Position numbers and translations under genes: made by a program | Shown: positions 17,439 through 25,174 of the stretch, piece after piece | Layout: every line of letters starts with the position of its first letter | How positions within the stretch are numbered: the first letter of the stretch is position 1 | The notes under the pieces: model-generated | The model's input: the letters and a program-made list of their open reading frames with translations, nothing else | Databases searched by the model: none | Told to the model about the DNA's origin: nothing | Assembly: GCA_017461285.1 (NCBI GenBank) | Contig: JAFTYS010000053.1 | Location: 1-41,445, forward strand | Length of the DNA: 41,445 nt | Reading direction: 5' to 3' | Source: Bacteroidales bacterium | GTDB taxonomy: Bacteria; Bacteroidota; Bacteroidia; Bacteroidales; UBA932

Positions 17439-17821
17439 TCCGAAAATTTGTAAAAAACAACAGCTGAATCCGTTCAAAATTGTAACCATAGAAGTAAAAT
17501 ACATAGAATCAGATTATATTAAATATTTAGATTCTAAAGTATAAATATCTGATTATTAATTATATATTTTGTATATATTCAGGCGTTTTAGTTCAAATTC
17601 CGCTATATTTACCATAAAATCGCATAAAATGCCAGATGTAAACAAAAAATAACTATAAATAATATGATTTAATATATTGGTTTATACTAATATAGATGAT
17701 AAAATATTCAATCATAATCAAAACTTATATCACATAATTTACCAATCACAATAGAAACCAACCAGGGCTAATACAGTCTTTCAAATGTTACAAATATTAA
17801 TATAAAGGTAAAGAATTGTGA

Positions 17822-17835
17822 TTTACAATTGTAAA
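17822..17835. promoter_or_regulatory. Candidate operator TTTACA-AT-TGTAAA upstream of queA
   Basis: This is a perfect 14-base inverted repeat sharing the TTACA-N2-TGTAA core with the site over the XRE promoter. It lies about 45 bases upstream of the queA -7 box, more suited to activation or looping than to direct occlusion. Binding by the neighbouring XRE protein is inferred, not shown. Confidence 0.4.
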
Positions 17836-17878
17836 CATGTATACAGAACGAATATTTTAAAAAGATGGTATTTTTATG

Positions 17879-17886
17879 TACTTTTG
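17879..17886 (+). promoter_or_regulatory. Putative -7 promoter box (TACTTTTG) for queA
   Basis: Exact TAnnTTTG match ending 25 bases before the queA ATG. No TTTG is evident at the -33 position. Confidence 0.6.
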
Positions 17887-17911
17887 TGAATGAAATAGTA
17901 CTGATTACGAC

Positions 17912-19120
17912 ATGATACCAGAAATACGAATAGAAGATTTCAATTACACTCTCCCCGATGAGAGGATAGCAAAATATCCCCTGGCTGAACGTGACGGTTC
18001 AAAATTGCTGATATATAAGGATAAGACTCCGGCTGAAGAAAAATTCGCAAATATTTCAGAATTTCTGCCTGAAGGTTCAATGATGGTATTCAATGACACC
18101 AAGGTAGTGCCTGCCCGCCTTCATTTTCAGCGTGAAACCGGTGCCCATATTGAAATCTTCTGTCTGGAACCAGTGCTTCCGCAGGAATATGTGACAATGT
18201 TTGAAGTCACTGACCGATGCAGATGGAAGTGCATTGTAGGAAATGTGAAAAGATGGAAATCAGATACTCTTCATCTATATAATCCTGAATCGGATTCATC
18301 GGTGGCTGATATGGCCTTATGCGCTGATTTAGTGGAAAGGGACGGCGAGACCTCGATCGTAGAGTTCACATGGAAGAACGGCGCCCCTTTCTCAAGGGTT
18401 CTTGAAATCTGCGGTTCAGTTCCGATTCCCCCATATCTAAACAGGGAGACTGAAGATGTAGATATTGAAAGGTATCAGACATTGTATGCGAAATACCGTG
18501 GTTCTGTTGCTGCTCCTACTGCCGGGCTGCATTTTACGGAACGTGTCCTGAATTCGATCAAGGAAAGGAATATCGAAATAGATAATGTCTGCCTTCACGT
18601 AGGTGCAGGCACTTTCCTGCCTGTCAAGAGTTCTCTTGTATCGGAACATACAATGCATCGGGAGCCTTTTGTAGTTACCCGTGATTTTCTGCAGAAGCTT
18701 CTATCGCGTAAAGGAAAGCTTATCGCCGTTGGAACAACATCTGTGAGAACGCTGGAGTCTTTGTATTATGCTGGCGTGAAGTGCCTCGAAGGTGGATTCC
18801 CTGCAGATGTCTCTCAATGGGATCCTTACGAAAGAGACTATACATGGTCATTCGAGGAATCCATTCAATCTCTGATCGGCTACATGGATAAGCATTCCAT
18901 GAAGAGCATCCAGCTGGGCACCAGCATCATTATCGTTCCCGGATATGAGTTCAAGGTCGTGGATATTCTCGTTACCAATTTCCATCAGCCGCAAAGCACT
19001 CTGCTTCTGCTGATCTCAGCATTTGTCAAAGGAGATTGGAAAAAGATTTATGACTTCGCTCTTGAAAGGGATTTCCGCTTCCTGAGCTATGGAGACAGTT
19101 CTCTGCTGTTCAGAGAGTAG
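17912..19120 (+). CDS. queA: S-adenosylmethionine:tRNA ribosyltransferase-isomerase
   Basis: The 402-residue protein makes epoxyqueuosine in tRNA by transferring the ribosyl part of S-adenosylmethionine to 7-aminomethyl-7-deazaguanine at wobble position 34. Family landmarks are IEDFNYTLPDERIAKYPLAERDGSKLL near the N-terminus, VFNDTKVVPARL, RYQTLYAKYRGSVAAPTAGLHFT in the middle, IAVGTTSVRTLES, and VTNFHQPQSTLLLLISAF near the C-terminus. It is some 45 residues longer than the Escherichia coli enzyme. No other queuosine gene is nearby. A -7 box precedes it and the gene appears to be a single unit. Confidence 0.96.
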   Translation: MIPEIRIEDFNYTLPDERIAKYPLAERDGSKLLIYKDKTPAEEKFANISEFLPEGSMMVFNDTKVVPARLHFQRETGAHIEIFCLEPVLPQEYVTMFEVTDRCRWKCIVGNVKRWKSDTLHLYNPESDSSVADMALCADLVERDGETSIVEFTWKNGAPFSRVLEICGSVPIPPYLNRETEDVDIERYQTLYAKYRGSVAAPTAGLHFTERVLNSIKERNIEIDNVCLHVGAGTFLPVKSSLVSEHTMHREPFVVTRDFLQKLLSRKGKLIAVGTTSVRTLESLYYAGVKCLEGGFPADVSQWDPYERDYTWSFEESIQSLIGYMDKHSMKSIQLGTSIIIVPGYEFKVVDILVTNFHQPQSTLLLLISAFVKGDWKKIYDFALERDFRFLSYGDSSLLFRE

Positions 19121-19158
19121 GAGTGTCCTGATGGTTTGCTAATTAGGTTGATTTTTAC

Positions 19159-19166
19159 TATTTTTG
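19159..19166 (+). promoter_or_regulatory. Putative -7 promoter box (TATTTTTG) for the acyltransferase gene
   Basis: Exact TAnnTTTG match ending 24 bases before the ATG. A TTG at 19148-19150 lies too close to be a standard -33 element. Confidence 0.55.
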
Positions 19167-19190
19167 CCAACAGTACTAAACTAAACAGAT

Positions 19191-20363
19191 ATGGTTGATT
19201 TATCAGAATTCCAAAGCATAAGTCCCTATTCGGATGAGGAAGCGGTGGTTGCATTAGGCAAAGTTGCTGACCATCCTTATGTGTCGCAGTTCTCGAGCCG
19301 TTTTTTTCCGGATCAACCTGCCGATTTCCTCAAAGGTATTCTCAAGAGCATCAGGTCAGTGGATGAATTCCAGGAACTGGTAATGTCCCGTTTTGTGGAA
19401 TGGGCGCTCGAGCATACTGCAAGGAACTTCTCATACGATGGAATATCAAATATAAATTCAGAAAAGCGTTTTCTGGCCCTTTCAAATCATAGAGATATAA
19501 TCCTTGATCCGGCTATCACCCAGCTTGTACTTTTCCGCAACGGCATCCCTCTTACCGAGATCGCTGTAGGTGACAATCTGATTTCCAGTCCTACAATCGA
19601 GTATCTTCTCCGTTCGAACAGAATGATCAAGGTGATCAGAGGCATCTCCGCGCGTGAGCTCTACCTTTCGTCACAGATGCTGTCGAAATATATAAGGCTA
19701 AACATCACAAACAACCGAAGTTCCATCTGGCTGGCCCAGAGGCAGGGCCGCACAAAGAACGGTTATGATATAACAGAGCAGGGACTTCTTAAGATGCTCG
19801 ATATGAGCGGTACGGCTGATTTCCAGACAAATTTCGAGGAACTCAACATCATTCCGATGAGCATCTCGTACGAGTATGAGCCATGCGACATCCTTAAGGC
19901 ACGTGAGCTTGTAATCTCAAGAAAGCATAAATATGTAAAGGCTGAAGGAGAGGATCTCAACAGCATTCTTGTAGGTATCCAGCAGTTCAAAGGTAATGTT
20001 CATCTCAACATAGGAACGCCTCTTACACAGGAAGAGATCGCAGAAGCGGCTCTTTGTGACAAGAACGACCGTTACCAGCAGATCCGTCATGCAGTAGACA
20101 GACGTGTCATAGAAGGATACAGACTCTGGAAGAATAACTATGTCGCGTATGATCTGGTCAATCAATCATACAAGTACTCTCATATGTACGAACAGGCTGA
20201 TGTGGAGCAGTTCATTGAGTACATGCAGAAGCAGCTTGACACAGTGGAGCCGGAAGTGAACAGGGAGGATCTCAGAAGAATCTTCCTGGATATTTATGCA
20301 AATCCGGTAGTCACAAAGGAACTTCTTGAAAAAGAAAAGGTTACAGGGTCTATTCTCCTGTAA
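19191..20363 (+). CDS. Divergent glycerolipid acyltransferase (PlsC/PlsB superfamily)
   Basis: The 390-residue protein has a recognisable but divergent acyltransferase core. Motif I appears as SNHRDIILDPA (H100, D106), one residue longer than the canonical H-x4-D unless D102 is used. A basic patch NRMIKVIRG (143-151) stands where motif II is expected. Motif III appears as IWLAQRQGRTKNG (179-191), where the usual glutamate of EG-R-[TS] is glutamine (Q185). Such proteins transfer acyl groups to glycerol-3-phosphate or lysophosphatidate at the inner membrane, but no membrane helix is clear here. The altered residues leave catalysis uncertain. The last 14 bases overlap the convergent mscS-type gene. 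Confidence 0.75.
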   Translation: MVDLSEFQSISPYSDEEAVVALGKVADHPYVSQFSSRFFPDQPADFLKGILKSIRSVDEFQELVMSRFVEWALEHTARNFSYDGISNINSEKRFLALSNHRDIILDPAITQLVLFRNGIPLTEIAVGDNLISSPTIEYLLRSNRMIKVIRGISARELYLSSQMLSKYIRLNITNNRSSIWLAQRQGRTKNGYDITEQGLLKMLDMSGTADFQTNFEELNIIPMSISYEYEPCDILKARELVISRKHKYVKAEGEDLNSILVGIQQFKGNVHLNIGTPLTQEEIAEAALCDKNDRYQQIRHAVDRRVIEGYRLWKNNYVAYDLVNQSYKYSHMYEQADVEQFIEYMQKQLDTVEPEVNREDLRRIFLDIYANPVVTKELLEKEKVTGSILL

Positions 20364-21285
20364 CCTGATTCTTCGGATTCAGGATGGTGACATCCAGTTT
20401 CTGATATGGGAAATTGATTCCGTTCTCCGGGAATTCCTTATATATCCTTTCGTTTATCATGAATTTGACGGACCAGTAGTCCGCCTTGTTGACCCATACC
20501 TTGACAACAATCTGGATGCTGCTGCTGGCTAAGGTATTCAGGCCTATGAAAGGATCTGCTGGGGCTCCGGTTTCCTTTGTAAGGATTCTCGGATCATCAT
20601 CGAGAAGGTCCTGAAGAAGGACTTTCGTCTTATCAACATCGGTTCCGTATTCAACGTCAACCAGCCATTCTACCCTGCGTACCTTGTTGTGGGTGAAGTT
20701 GTTGATTGTGCCGTTTGAAAGAGCTCCGTTAGGTATTATGATGGTTCTGTTGTCTGCTGTTGTCAGTTTTGTGCTCACGATATTGACCTCGGTGACAGTT
20801 CCTTCGTATTCTTCAAACCTGATGTAATCTCCGGATTTGAATGGACGGAATGCCAGAATCATGATTCCTCCTGCGAAGTTCTGTACAGTGCCGTTAAGGG
20901 CCATACCGATGGCCATACCGCCACCCGCAAGAAGCGCTGCAAGGGCAGTTGTATCAACGCCTAGCGCACCGACTGTAATGATGGTCAGCATGACGGTCAT
21001 CGCAATGCTGATGATGCTCTGGATGAATGATGCTATGACCGGATCGGTCTTTCTGCTTTCAAATACTCTTTTCAGAAGTCTTCCGATCTTTCTGATCAGC
21101 CATATGCCGAAAGTATATATGGCTATGGCCGCCAGAACCATAACTCCGAATGTGACAGCCTTGCTGATCAGGTTGGATATTATGACGTCTGCAGGAGTGG
21201 TCTGCAGTTTTTCCGCCATAGCTACGATTTCCGCCTGCACATGAGTGAGCGAATCGGACGGGGTGATTGATGGAATCTCTATCAT
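20350..21285 (-). CDS. Small-conductance mechanosensitive channel (MscS family)
   Basis: The 311-residue protein has three or so membrane helices in the first 150 residues and an MscS core: the pore helix region LLAGGGMAIGMALNGTVQNFAGGIMILAFRPFKSGD, then the beta domain with GTVTEVNIVSTKLTTADNRTIIIPNGALSNGTINNF. It opens under membrane tension to release solutes after osmotic downshift. Length is close to the basic MscS type (286 in Escherichia coli). The start lies 6 bases after the stop of the upstream antiporter gene, so the two form an operon. Confidence 0.95.
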   Translation of the reverse strand: MIEIPSITPSDSLTHVQAEIVAMAEKLQTTPADVIISNLISKAVTFGVMVLAAIAIYTFGIWLIRKIGRLLKRVFESRKTDPVIASFIQSIISIAMTVMLTIITVGALGVDTTALAALLAGGGMAIGMALNGTVQNFAGGIMILAFRPFKSGDYIRFEEYEGTVTEVNIVSTKLTTADNRTIIIPNGALSNGTINNFTHNKVRRVEWLVDVEYGTDVDKTKVLLQDLLDDDPRILTKETGAPADPFIGLNTLASSSIQIVVKVWVNKADYWSVKFMINERIYKEFPENGINFPYQKLDVTILNPKNQVTGE

Positions 21286-21291
21286 GGAACA

Positions 21292-22248
21292 CTAAAGGTT
21301 GGAAATCAGATACCACATATAAGCGGCTTCTGTAAGCAGGAACAAAACTCCTTCTACACGGTCAAGCTCTTTCTTGCGGAAAAGGAATGCGCTTAAGAAG
21401 ATGAAAACTGCGCAAAGGAATACTACGACGAGGTCTATAGAAGTCATTCCGCTGAATGAAAGCGGACAGATAAGAGCTGAACCGCCTAGAATCAGCAGGA
21501 TATTCGATATGTTGGAACCCAGTACGTTTCCGAGGGCTAGCTGTCCGCGTCCCTTGAGGGCTGCGACAACACATGTTGCGAGTTCTGGCATCGATGTGCC
21601 TGCTGCCATCACAGTGATGGCAATGAACTTGTCTGATACTCCGAACATCTGTGCAAGAGCTGTTGCTGAATTGACGAAAAGTCTACCGCCAAATATCAAT
21701 GCTGCAAGGCCTCCGATGACCATGATGATGGAAACCGCAAGATTTCTGCTTGCAGTACCTTCTTCTTCACTTTCATCGCCTTTGTCTGACTTGAATGAAA
21801 CCCACATGTAGCATGCGAATATGCCCAGAAGGATGAGACCGTCGATTCTGCTTATCGTGTTTTCTCCTATTCCGAAAAGCGTGAAATTCATGCCCAGAAT
21901 TATGAGCAGAGCTGTGACTATGATATTCAGGGGTATGTCTTTCTGGAGATTCTTCTTTGTTATGGCGAGAGGAGCTACCAGGGCTGTAATTCCCAGAATC
22001 ATCAGTGAATTGAATATGTTAGATCCGACAATGTTTCCTATAGCCATGTCAGCGTTGCCTTTGATGGCTGACATGAAGCTTACGACCATCTCAGGGGATG
22101 ATGTTCCGATTCCGACGATTGTAAGTCCGATCACGAACTCGCTTATACCGAATTTCTTTGCTATGCTTGATGAACCGTCTACAAGGTAATTGGCGCCAAG
22201 GAGAATCAGAGTCAGACCGCCAAGAAGTATGAGTATCTGTGTAAGCAT
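21292..22248 (-). CDS. Calcium/sodium antiporter (CaCA family, YrbG-like)
   Basis: The 318-residue membrane protein carries the two alpha-repeats of the CaCA superfamily: GLTIVGIGTSSPEMVVSFMSA near the N-terminus and IAITVMAAGTSMPELATCVVAA in the second half, each followed by a GN(I/V)(V/L)GSNI motif. About ten membrane helices are expected. I chose the ATG at 22246-22248 (MLTQILILLGGL), which puts the first membrane helix right at the N-terminus; the longer in-frame extension is basic and overlaps the promoter. A -7 box is at 22284-22291. It probably exchanges Ca2+ for Na+ across the inner membrane; pairing with the MscS gene suggests ion homeostasis. Confidence 0.93.
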   Translation of the reverse strand: MLTQILILLGGLTLILLGANYLVDGSSSIAKKFGISEFVIGLTIVGIGTSSPEMVVSFMSAIKGNADMAIGNIVGSNIFNSLMILGITALVAPLAITKKNLQKDIPLNIIVTALLIILGMNFTLFGIGENTISRIDGLILLGIFACYMWVSFKSDKGDESEEEGTASRNLAVSIIMVIGGLAALIFGGRLFVNSATALAQMFGVSDKFIAITVMAAGTSMPELATCVVAALKGRGQLALGNVLGSNISNILLILGGSALICPLSFSGMTSIDLVVVFLCAVFIFLSAFLFRKKELDRVEGVLFLLTEAAYMWYLISNL

Positions 22249-22283
22249 CTTTATTTTCTTTACTTTCGTTTTGATTGAAGCTG

Positions 22284-22291
22284 CAAAATTA
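22284..22291 (-). promoter_or_regulatory. Putative -7 promoter box (TAATTTTG) for the antiporter-mscS operon
   Basis: The minus strand reads TAATTTTG, exact TAnnTTTG, 35 bases before the chosen antiporter start. It supports the shorter start. It lies back to back with the NfeD promoter at 22314-22321. Confidence 0.55.
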
Positions 22292-22313
22292 GTAAATTTA
22301 TCTCGAAATACTC

Positions 22314-22321
22314 TATATTTG
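22314..22321 (+). promoter_or_regulatory. Putative -7 promoter box (TATATTTG) for the NfeD-type gene
   Basis: Exact TAnnTTTG match ending 23 bases before the ATG at 22345. Confidence 0.55.
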
Positions 22322-22344
22322 TATCTAAACAAATAATCCACGAT

Positions 22345-23676
22345 ATGATGAAACGGTTTGCTCTGACGATCCTTATCGTACTGTCGCAGTTTGCCTTGGC
22401 TTTTGCCGGTGATTCACTTGCGGTAGTCTACAGAATACGCCTTGACAGCGATATAGACAAGTCTGCTCAAAGGCTTGTCACCCTCGGTCTTGAGAAGGCT
22501 GACAAGGCTGATGCTGATTATGTGCTGATTGATATCGATACATACGGAGGCGCAGTTGATGCGGCGGACAGCATACGGTCCGCCATCCTGCGATATGACA
22601 AGCCGGTAGCGGCATATGTCAATATGCAGGCTGCATCGGCAGGCGCTCTTATCAGCATCGCCTGTGATTCCATATATATGAAGACGGGCAGTTCTATCGG
22701 AGCAGCTACGGTAGTCGACCAGTCCGGAAATGTAATGCCGGACAAATATCAGTCGTTCATGCGCGGCATGATGCGTTCAACCGCCCAGGCCACCGGAAGG
22801 GATCCGAAGATTGCGGAGTCTATGACAGATACAGCCAATGTATTGAGCATGACTCCGACAGAAGCGATAGAAGTCGGATACTGCGAAGGAATATATGAAA
22901 CGGTAGAGGAAGTCGCCGAAGCGTTGACCGGTGACAAGGAATTTGTAGTCAAGAGCATGGAGGATGACATGACGTTCCTTGACAGGCTGATCCAGTTCCT
23001 GCTGAATCCTTTGCTTCAGTCCATCTTCATGATGATGATCATAGGTGGCATCTTTGTGGAGATCAGGACGCCGGGTATAGGACTGCCGCTAATCACGGCT
23101 GTCGTTGGAGCGCTTCTGTATTTCGCTCCTGGCTATCTCGGTCATCTTGTATCTTACTGGGAGATTCTTCTGTTTGTCGTCGGCATTATACTTATAGGTA
23201 TTGAAATCTTCGTGATTCCGGGATTCGGCGTTGCGGGAATCACGGGAATAATTGCAGTGGTTCTGTCGCTGGCTTTCGCCATGGTAGACAATATAGAACT
23301 CTTCAACTGGGACGGCAGCCTGAATCTCCAGCCTATAATCCAGCCGCTGGGCATTGTGGTGATATCTGCTGCTGCAGCTGTATTCGGGTCTGTGTGGCTG
23401 GTGAGGAAGCTTTATCCTACAAGATCCTTTGACCATATCGCTCTCAGGCAGGAGATGAAGGCGGAAGAAGGATTTACCGGAGTCGTATCAGGTCTGGAAA
23501 GCCTCGTCGGCGCTGAAGTCGTTGTTTTTACGGACATGAGGCCGGGAGGAAAGGTGAAGACAGAGGACGGACGCATTGTTGAAGCTACATTGAAGTTCGG
23601 CGGCTTCGCTTCCAAAGGCGAGACATTGAAAGTCCTCTCTGCCGAGCAGGGCAGACTTTACTGCGATAAGCTGTAG
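22345..23676 (+). CDS. NfeD-family membrane serine protease (ClpP-class)
   Basis: The 443-residue protein has a signal peptide (MMKRFALTILIVLSQFALAFA), then a ClpP/SppA-like protease domain with a probable Ser-Lys dyad: S98 in QAASAGALIS and K134 in MPDKYQSFMRG. Several membrane helices follow (about 225-355), and the C-terminal 80 residues form the NfeD OB-fold (EEGFTGVVSGLESLVGAEVVVFTDMRPGG). Long NfeD proteins of this type are linked to stomatin-like partners and to membrane-protein quality control; no stomatin gene is adjacent. A 24-bp hairpin follows the gene. Confidence 0.92.
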   Translation: MMKRFALTILIVLSQFALAFAGDSLAVVYRIRLDSDIDKSAQRLVTLGLEKADKADADYVLIDIDTYGGAVDAADSIRSAILRYDKPVAAYVNMQAASAGALISIACDSIYMKTGSSIGAATVVDQSGNVMPDKYQSFMRGMMRSTAQATGRDPKIAESMTDTANVLSMTPTEAIEVGYCEGIYETVEEVAEALTGDKEFVVKSMEDDMTFLDRLIQFLLNPLLQSIFMMMIIGGIFVEIRTPGIGLPLITAVVGALLYFAPGYLGHLVSYWEILLFVVGIILIGIEIFVIPGFGVAGITGIIAVVLSLAFAMVDNIELFNWDGSLNLQPIIQPLGIVVISAAAAVFGSVWLVRKLYPTRSFDHIALRQEMKAEEGFTGVVSGLESLVGAEVVVFTDMRPGGKVKTEDGRIVEATLKFGGFASKGETLKVLSAEQGRLYCDKL

Positions 23677-23687
23677 ACAGGTAATAT

Positions 23688-23750
23688 ACATCATCACGGC
23701 CCCTGGAAACATTTCCCTAAGTGTTCTGTTTCCAGGGGCCGTGGTGATGT
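23688..23750. terminator. Long 24-bp hairpin between convergent genes (probable bidirectional terminator)
   Basis: The arms 23688-23711 and 23727-23750 pair over 24 positions with one mismatch, which is G-U or A-C depending on the strand, around a 15-base loop. The core is CGGCCCCTGGAAACA and its complement. It sits 11 bases after the NfeD stop and 14 bases before the rlmD stop, the right place to stop both transcripts. It lacks a clean T tract, and its length and near-perfection also fit a mobile palindromic unit. Confidence 0.65.
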
Positions 23751-23764
23751 CGGATGTATTGTAA

Positions 23765-25171
23765 CTAACGTCTTTTCAGTGCGACGACATTCTCCACATG
23801 ATGAGTGTGCGGGAACATGTCCACAGGACGTACGGCTGTAATCACATAGTCCTTGCAAAGGATTTCAAGGTCACGTGCCTGTGACGCCGGATTGCAGCTT
23901 ACATAGACCATTCTGTCCGGAGCTGCGTTCAGTATGACCTGTGCAACATCTGGATGGATGCCGGCTCTAGGAGGGTCGAGGATGATCACATCAGGACGTC
24001 CGTGCTCGGCAACGAAAGCGTCTGTCAGTATGTCCTTCATGTCTCCAGCATAGAAGTCGCAGTTTGTGATGTTGTTGTTCGCTGCATTTATCTTTGCATC
24101 TTCAATTGCCTCAGGTACATATTCGATGCCGATGACCTTGGAAGCCTGGCGCGATACGAACTGCGCGATGGTTCCTGTACCGGTATAGAGGTCATAAACT
24201 ACCTCGGAACCGGTCAGAGCTGCGTATTCGCGTGCTACGCTGTATAGCTTGTATGCCTGCTTTGTATTTGTCTGGTAGAAAGACTTCGGGCCGATCTTGA
24301 ACTTCAGTCCTTCCATGTACTCATATATTGCGTCTTCGCCTTTATAAAGCACGCATACCTGATCGGAGATCGAATCGTTTGCCTTAGAGTTGATCACATA
24401 ATAGAGTGAAGTGATCTGCGGGAACTTCGCTGCCACTGAGTCAAGAAGGGCGATGCGGGCTTCTGCATCCTCGTGATAGAAGCACATGATGAGCATGACG
24501 TTGCCGGCCTCTGTCGTACGGATGAACATGTTTCGGAGGAAGCCTTCATGCTCGCGTATGTTGAAGAAGGTCAGGCCGTGCTCAAGGGCATAGTTCCTGA
24601 TGAACAGGCGGATTTCGTTTGACGGCTCCGGCTGGAGGTAGCAGTGCTTTATGTCAAGCACTTTGTCAAAGAACCTGCCTACATGGAATCCCAGGCCATA
24701 TTTTTCCTGCTCCGACAGAACTTCTGCATTTTCGTCATCGAATATCCATCTTCTCTGAGAGAATGTGAACTCCAGCTTGTTTCGATAGTAGGTCGTGTCG
24801 TCGGAAGGAACGATAGGGGAGATTTCTGGCACGTCGAGATGGCCGATGCGGACCAGCTGGTCATATACCTGCTGCTGTTTGGCCTGAAGCTGCATCTGGT
24901 ATGGCAGCGGCTGCCATTTGCAGCCTCCGCATACCCCGAAATGGCTGCAGAAAGGCTCCAGTCGATGTTCTGAAGGCTTTACAATACGGAGGATGAAGCC
25001 TTCCATATAGTTCTTCTTCTTTTTCGTCACCTTTACGTCCACCACATCTCCCGGTACGGCAAACTGGACGAAAAGAACCGTCCCGTCTATTCGGGCAAGA
25101 GCCTTGCCTTCAGCCGCCACCGCTTCGATGGTGACATTCTCCAATATTATGTCCTGCTTTTTTCTAGCCAT
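23765..25171 (-). CDS. rlmD: 23S rRNA (uracil-C5)-methyltransferase, RlmD/TrmA family
   Basis: The 468-residue protein has an N-terminal TRAM RNA-binding domain (about 8-66), an iron-sulphur cluster motif with C75, C81, C84 (CSHFGVCGGC) and C177 (HCYLQPE), and a Rossmann methyltransferase domain with VYDLYTGTGTIAQF, ILDPPRAGIHPDV and the catalytic cysteine near C426 in VYVSCNPASQARDL. The four-cysteine cluster favours RlmD (U1939) or RumB-like activity, but Bacteroidota proteins of this family may act on other rRNA uridines, so the exact site is not certain. It starts 3 bases after the Na/Pi gene and is probably co-transcribed. Confidence 0.88.
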   Translation of the reverse strand: MARKKQDIILENVTIEAVAAEGKALARIDGTVLFVQFAVPGDVVDVKVTKKKKNYMEGFILRIVKPSEHRLEPFCSHFGVCGGCKWQPLPYQMQLQAKQQQVYDQLVRIGHLDVPEISPIVPSDDTTYYRNKLEFTFSQRRWIFDDENAEVLSEQEKYGLGFHVGRFFDKVLDIKHCYLQPEPSNEIRLFIRNYALEHGLTFFNIREHEGFLRNMFIRTTEAGNVMLIMCFYHEDAEARIALLDSVAAKFPQITSLYYVINSKANDSISDQVCVLYKGEDAIYEYMEGLKFKIGPKSFYQTNTKQAYKLYSVAREYAALTGSEVVYDLYTGTGTIAQFVSRQASKVIGIEYVPEAIEDAKINAANNNITNCDFYAGDMKDILTDAFVAEHGRPDVIILDPPRAGIHPDVAQVILNAAPDRMVYVSCNPASQARDLEILCKDYVITAVRPVDMFPHTHHVENVVALKRR

Positions 25172-25174
25172 CGT

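Larger units (their letters stand above)
17410..17911. other. AT-rich 502-base divergent regulatory region between the XRE gene and queA
   Basis: No coding frame or RNA gene is supported here. The region is very AT-rich. It holds the two divergent -7 boxes, two full TTACA-N2-TGTAA palindromes (17427-17438, 17823-17834) and a weaker relative at 17788-17799 with two mismatches. It also holds overlapping inverted repeats AATCAGAT/ATCTGATT (17507-17514, 17547-17554) and AGAATC/GATTCT (17505-17510, 17530-17535), which are mutually exclusive pairings but easily occur by chance in such AT-rich DNA. It is the longest gene-free stretch in the window. Confidence 0.6.

Noticed and set aside
17505..17554. 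Overlapping inverted repeats in the XRE-queA gap as a structured RNA
   Set aside because: The 6- and 8-base arms are AT-rich, mutually exclusive and expected by chance in this composition; no further structure supports them.
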